64,000 bases of DNA, taken from Bradyrhizobium sp. CCBAU 53351 (lineage in GTDB: Bacteria; Pseudomonadota; Alphaproteobacteria; Rhizobiales; Xanthobacteraceae). A program made the translations under genes and the position numbers. Under the pieces are notes generated by a model. That model worked only from the letters and a program-made list of their open reading frames with translations. It was not told the origin of the DNA and did not search any database. Numbering within the stretch: position 1 is the first letter of the stretch; each line of letters begins with the position of its first letter. Shown one piece after another: positions 60,552 to 64,000 of this stretch. Location of the stretch: positions 3,623,501 through 3,687,500 of the forward strand of contig NZ_CP030059.1 of NCBI RefSeq assembly GCF_015291745.1, in the 5' to 3' direction.

Positions 60552-62189
60552 ATGAGCAGATTTACCCGTCGTACCATCCTGAAATCCGGCGGCGCGGCCG
60601 CCAGTACATTGCTGCTGCCGCGCTTTGCCATCGCGCAAGGAGACAACCGTCCGGCGGTGACGATCGCCGTGCAGAAGGTCACCAACGCGAATGTGCTCGA
60701 CGTGCTGCGCGAGCAGTCCAATGTCGGCGAGCGCGTGTTCTTTTCCTCGATCTGGGAAGGCCTGATCTCGAAGAACTGGCGCGGCAACCTCGAAGCCGTG
60801 CCGGGCCTTGCCACCGAATGGCGCCGCATCGACGACCAGACCGTCGAGGTGAAGCTGCGCCAGGGCGTCAAGTTCCACAATGGCGATGAGCTCACGGCCG
60901 AAGACGTCGTCTTCACCTTCAGCCGCGAGCGCATGTTCGGCGAGACCGAGGCCAAGAGCCGCTCCACCATCCAGGCCTTCGAGAAGATTCCGACGCCGCG
61001 GCCCGGCAAGGAGCTGCCGCCTGACGTGCCCGCCGTCGCGCGCCGCATCTGGCCGGACCTCGTGCGCGTCGATGCCGTCGATAAATACACCGTGCGCTTC
61101 TACAACGCGACGCCCGACGTCACGATCGAAGGGCGGCTGTCGCGCTACGGCTCCGACATCATGAACCGCCGCGCCTGGGACGAGTCCGCGAGCTATCTCG
61201 ACTGGGCGCGCAAGCCGGTCACGACCGGCCCCTACAAGGTCGTCGAGCTCAAGCCCGACGTGTCGCTGACCCTGGAAGCGCACGACGAATATTGGGGTGG
61301 CCGTCCGCCGCTCAAGCGCATCCGCTTCCTCGAAGTGCCTGAGGTCGCGAGCCGCATCAACGGGCTCTTGTCGGGCGAATACCAGTTCGCCTGCGACATC
61401 CCGCCGGACCAGATCGCCGGCATTGAGAAGAATGCCGCGTTCGAAGTGCAGGGCGGCACCATCCTCAATCACCGCCTGACCGTGTTCGACAAGAACCACG
61501 CCGTACTCGCCAATCCGCTCGTCAGGCGCGCCTTCACCCACGCGATCGACCGCCAGGCCATCGTGGACAGCCTGTGGGCCGGCCGCACCCGCGTGCCGAA
61601 AGGCCTGCAGTGGGAGTTCTACGGCGACATGTTCAACGCCGACTGGAGCGTGCCGGCTTACGATCCGAAGCTCGCGCAGGATCTGTTGAAGCAGGCCAAT
61701 TACAAGGGAGATCCGATTCCGTATCGCCTGCTCAACAACTACTACACCAATCAGGTCGCGACCGCGCAGGTGCTGGTCGAGATGTGGAAATCGGTCGGCC
61801 TCAACGTCCAGATCGAGACCAAGGAGAACTGGTCGCAGATCATGGAGCGTGCGCCGACACGCGCCGTGCGCGACTGGTCGAACTCGGCGGCCTTCAACGA
61901 TCCGGTCTCCTCGCTGGTCGCCCAGCACGGCCCGAACGGCCAGCAGCAGCAGATCGGCGAATGGACCAATGCCGAGCTGAACAAGCTCTCGGAGTTCCTG
62001 GAGACCTCGACCGACCGCGCGGCGCGCAAGAAGGCGTTCCGTCGCATGCTGGAGATCGCCGAGCGCGAGGACCCCGCCTACACGGTGCTGCACCAGAACG
62101 CGACCTTCACGGCCAAGCCGAAATCGATCAAGTGGAAGGCATCGCCGGCCTTCGCGATGGATTTCCGCGCCGGCAATTTCGAGGCCTAG
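60552..62189 (+). CDS. Oligopeptide/opine-type ABC substrate-binding protein, Tat-exported
   Basis: A 545-residue family-5 solute-binding protein. MSRFTRRTILKSGGAAASTL is a twin-arginine signal ending near FAIAQ. The mature part shows VKLRQGVKFHNGDELTAEDV, TGPYKVVELKPDVSLTLEAH, DEYWGGRPPLKRIRFLEVP and VRRAFTHAIDRQAIVDSLW, as in DppA/OppA-like proteins. AGGGG precedes the ATG. It is followed after 3 bp by the first ATPase gene, with no permease genes between. Confidence 0.92.
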   Translation: MSRFTRRTILKSGGAAASTLLLPRFAIAQGDNRPAVTIAVQKVTNANVLDVLREQSNVGERVFFSSIWEGLISKNWRGNLEAVPGLATEWRRIDDQTVEVKLRQGVKFHNGDELTAEDVVFTFSRERMFGETEAKSRSTIQAFEKIPTPRPGKELPPDVPAVARRIWPDLVRVDAVDKYTVRFYNATPDVTIEGRLSRYGSDIMNRRAWDESASYLDWARKPVTTGPYKVVELKPDVSLTLEAHDEYWGGRPPLKRIRFLEVPEVASRINGLLSGEYQFACDIPPDQIAGIEKNAAFEVQGGTILNHRLTVFDKNHAVLANPLVRRAFTHAIDRQAIVDSLWAGRTRVPKGLQWEFYGDMFNADWSVPAYDPKLAQDLLKQANYKGDPIPYRLLNNYYTNQVATAQVLVEMWKSVGLNVQIETKENWSQIMERAPTRAVRDWSNSAAFNDPVSSLVAQHGPNGQQQQIGEWTNAELNKLSEFLETSTDRAARKKAFRRMLEIAEREDPAYTVLHQNATFTAKPKSIKWKASPAFAMDFRAGNFEA

Positions 62190-62192
62190 GCC

Positions 62193-63176
62193 GTGACACC
62201 GCTGGTCAGCATTCAGGATCTGCGCGTCGCCTTTGCCAGCGTGCCGGTCCTGCGCGGGATCGATCTTGCGCTCGGCAAGGGCGAGGCCGTCGGCCTCGTC
62301 GGCGAGTCCGGCTCCGGCAAGTCGGTCACTTGGCTTGCCGCCCTCGGGCTTCTGCCACGGCATGCGCAGGTCTCCGGCTCGGTGCGGCTCGAGGGGCGCG
62401 AGATCCTCGGCGCGCCCGCGGCTGCGCTTGACCAGGTCAGGGGCGGGCGCATTGCCATGATCTTCCAGGATCCGGCGAGCGCGCTCAACCCGGTGCTGAC
62501 CATCCGCAGGCAGCTCTGCGAAGCATTGGCGCTGCATCGCGATCTCCAAGGCAATGCCGTGAAGGCGGAAGCGCGGCGGTTGCTCGATCTTGTCGGCATC
62601 CCCGATGCAGGCCGGCGGCTGGAAGCCTATCCGCACGAATTCTCCGGCGGCCAGGTCCAGCGCATCATGATCGCGATGGCGCTCGCCGGAAATCCGGATC
62701 TCCTGATAGCGGACGAGCCGACCACCGCGCTCGATGCCACCATCCAGGCGCAAATCCTGGAGCTGCTCTCCACCGTTCGCCGCGAGTTCGGCATGGCAAT
62801 GGTCCTGATTAGCCACGATCTCGGCGTCGTTGCGGAGAACTGCGACCGCGTCGCGGTGATGTATGCCGGCCGCATCGTCGAGCAGGCCCCCAGCAACCAG
62901 CTCTTCGCCGATCCCGTGCATCCCTATGCGCAGGGCCTGATCGGCGCGCTGCCGCCGCTCGACGGACCCCGCCGGCGCCTCACCGCCATTCCAGGCACGG
63001 TGCCTGATCCCGCGAAGATGCCGTCCGGTTGCGCCTTTGCGCCGCGTTGCACGTTGGCCGCAGAGTCGTGCGGGCTTGCGGCACCAACCCTTGCACCGAT
63101 CGCGAATGACCGCAGCGTTGCCTGCATCCGCGCCGAGGCCTCGCGCCACGCGCTGCTCGGGATCGCTGCCGAATGA
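62193..63176 (+). CDS. Oligopeptide-type ABC transporter ATP-binding protein (OppD/DppD type)
   Basis: A 327-residue ATPase. Walker A is [16 protein letters not shown], the signature is [15 protein letters not shown], Walker B is [18 protein letters not shown], and the C-terminal cysteine set ([14 protein letters not shown]) is the Fe-S-like motif of OppD/DppD. The start is GTG at 62193, 3 bp after the binding-protein stop. It overlaps the next ATPase gene by ATGA. Confidence 0.92.
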   Translation: MTPLVSIQDLRVAFASVPVLRGIDLALGKGEAVGLVGESGSGKSVTWLAALGLLPRHAQVSGSVRLEGREILGAPAAALDQVRGGRIAMIFQDPASALNPVLTIRRQLCEALALHRDLQGNAVKAEARRLLDLVGIPDAGRRLEAYPHEFSGGQVQRIMIAMALAGNPDLLIADEPTTALDATIQAQILELLSTVRREFGMAMVLISHDLGVVAENCDRVAVMYAGRIVEQAPSNQLFADPVHPYAQGLIGALPPLDGPRRRLTAIPGTVPDPAKMPSGCAFAPRCTLAAESCGLAAPTLAPIANDRSVACIRAEASRHALLGIAAE

Positions 63177-64000
63177 GCGCGCCGCTCGTTGAGGTGTCTG
63201 CGATCTCGCGCAGCTACGCGATGCGCTCCGGCATGTTCGGCCGCGCTACGGCCGTGCACGCCGTCGACGGCGTATCGCTGACGATTGCCAGGGGCGAGAC
63301 GCTCGGTCTCGTGGGCGAGTCCGGCTCGGGCAAGTCGACCACCGGCCGCATCGTGCTCGGCCTCGAGCCGCCCGATCGCGGCGAGGTGCACTTCGACGGC
63401 AAGCCGATGGCCGTGCAGGGAACGGCCGCGTGGCGTGCGCAGCGGGCACGCATGCAGATGATCTTTCAGGACCCGCTCGGCGCGCTCGACCGGCGCCTGC
63501 CGGTCGCGGCGCAGATCCGCGAGCCCCTCGACATTCACGGCGTCGGCACGCCGGCGATGCGCGACGAGCGTGTCCGCGAGCTCCTGCGCGCGGTCGAGCT
63601 GACGCCCGCGCATGGCGCACGTTATCCCGGCGCGCTCTCCGGCGGCCAGCGTCAGCGCATCGTGCTGGCGCGGGCGCTCGCCACGAAGCCCGATTTCTTG
63701 GTCTGCGACGAGCCGGTCAGCGCGCTCGACGTCTCGATCCAGGCCCAGGTGGTGAACCTGCTCTGCGATCTCCAGGCCGAGCTGTCGCTGACGCTGCTGT
63801 TCATCAGCCACGATCTGCGCGTCGTCAGGCAAATCAGCGATGTCGTCGCCGTGATGTATCTCGGCCGCATCGTCGAGATCGGCAGCGCCGATGATCTCTT
63901 TGCCCGTCCGGAGCATCCCTACACGCAGGCCCTCGTCTCGGCATCGCCGGCGCCGGGCCGCCGCAGCGCCGGCCGCATCGTGCTTTCAGGCGATCCGCCG
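63173..64000 (+). CDS. Oligopeptide-type ABC transporter ATP-binding protein (OppF/DppF type), 3' end outside window
   Basis: The first 276 codons of the second ATPase; the frame is still open at the window end. Walker A is [16 protein letters not shown], the signature is LSGGQRQRIVLARAL, Walker B is FLVCDEPVSALDVSIQ, and HPYTQALVSASP marks the start of the oligopeptide-type C-terminus. It overlaps the OppD-type gene by 4 bp. Permease genes probably follow downstream. Confidence 0.93.
   Translation, partial: MSAPLVEVSAISRSYAMRSGMFGRATAVHAVDGVSLTIARGETLGLVGESGSGKSTTGRIVLGLEPPDRGEVHFDGKPMAVQGTAAWRAQRARMQMIFQDPLGALDRRLPVAAQIREPLDIHGVGTPAMRDERVRELLRAVELTPAHGARYPGALSGGQRQRIVLARALATKPDFLVCDEPVSALDVSIQAQVVNLLCDLQAELSLTLLFISHDLRVVRQISDVVAVMYLGRIVEIGSADDLFARPEHPYTQALVSASPAPGRRSAGRIVLSGDPP

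Noticed and set aside
1-64000. tRNA, rRNA, CRISPR arrays, insertion sequences and prophage genes
   Set aside because: None recognised by eye: no cloverleaf-like segments with a CCA end, no regularly spaced repeats and no transposase or integrase motifs. Small structured RNAs cannot be excluded.

Overview
The window is a high-GC alphaproteobacterial chromosome segment, most likely from Bradyrhizobium or a close Nitrobacteraceae relative. The assignment is from gene content, not a search: NasS/NasT nitrate control, a Pcs-type phosphatidylcholine synthase, IalB, HspQ, DUF1236, GrlR, Tat-dependent sugar-binding proteins and rhizobial-style intergenic palindromes. Genes are dense, and many neighbours share ATGA stop/start overlaps. 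I saw no rRNA, tRNA, CRISPR array, transposase or prophage.

Region by region. 1-9087 holds core genes: a DUF502 fragment, a 6PGDH-like oxidoreductase, a FlaR-type P-loop kinase, panE, recG, sdhE and mfd. 9221-13912 holds a degenerate GGDEF protein and a two-gene unit of a degenerate acyl-adenylate enzyme with an orphan YejA-type binding protein. 14166-21562 holds ialB, hspQ, an AEC transporter, a UbiH-type hydroxylase, pcs-terC, a quinone reductase and argD. argD is preceded by a previously unlisted 30-codon arginine-rich leader ORF followed by a terminator, which looks like a transcription attenuator. 22944-29857 holds rimO and a nitrate/nitrite assimilation module: nasT-nasS, a structured leader, a siroheme nitrite reductase and a reductase in which a four-cysteine domain replaces the usual flavodoxin domain. 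30395-34349 holds the 5-oxoprolinase genes pxpBCA and an RraA-like/cupin pair.

34991-40742 is the most unusual part. Three minus-strand genes of lower GC content form one tight operon: a large PAS/GAF sensor whose histidine-kinase core has lost its phospho-acceptor histidine, a pseudo-receiver fused to a CHAT caspase-like protease, and a third protein that I cannot assign. It looks like a two-component system converted into a sensor-protease-effector pathway, and it is the best candidate here for an undescribed system.

41066-49783 holds a DUF2147 protein, a cyclohexadienyl-dehydratase-like periplasmic protein, and a carbohydrate ABC importer with a D-2-hydroxyacid dehydrogenase. 50247-53269 holds a Spy-like protein, a response regulator, two small proteins and glucokinase. 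53542-57474 pairs nicotinamidase (pncA) and NAD synthetase (nadE) around a short PHA-synthase-like hydrolase. 57508-64000 holds a GrlR homologue, a DUF1236 protein, a sugar-phosphate isomerase and the start of a peptide/opine-type ABC importer whose last gene runs off the window.

Long antisense ORFs are common because of the GC bias and were left out.
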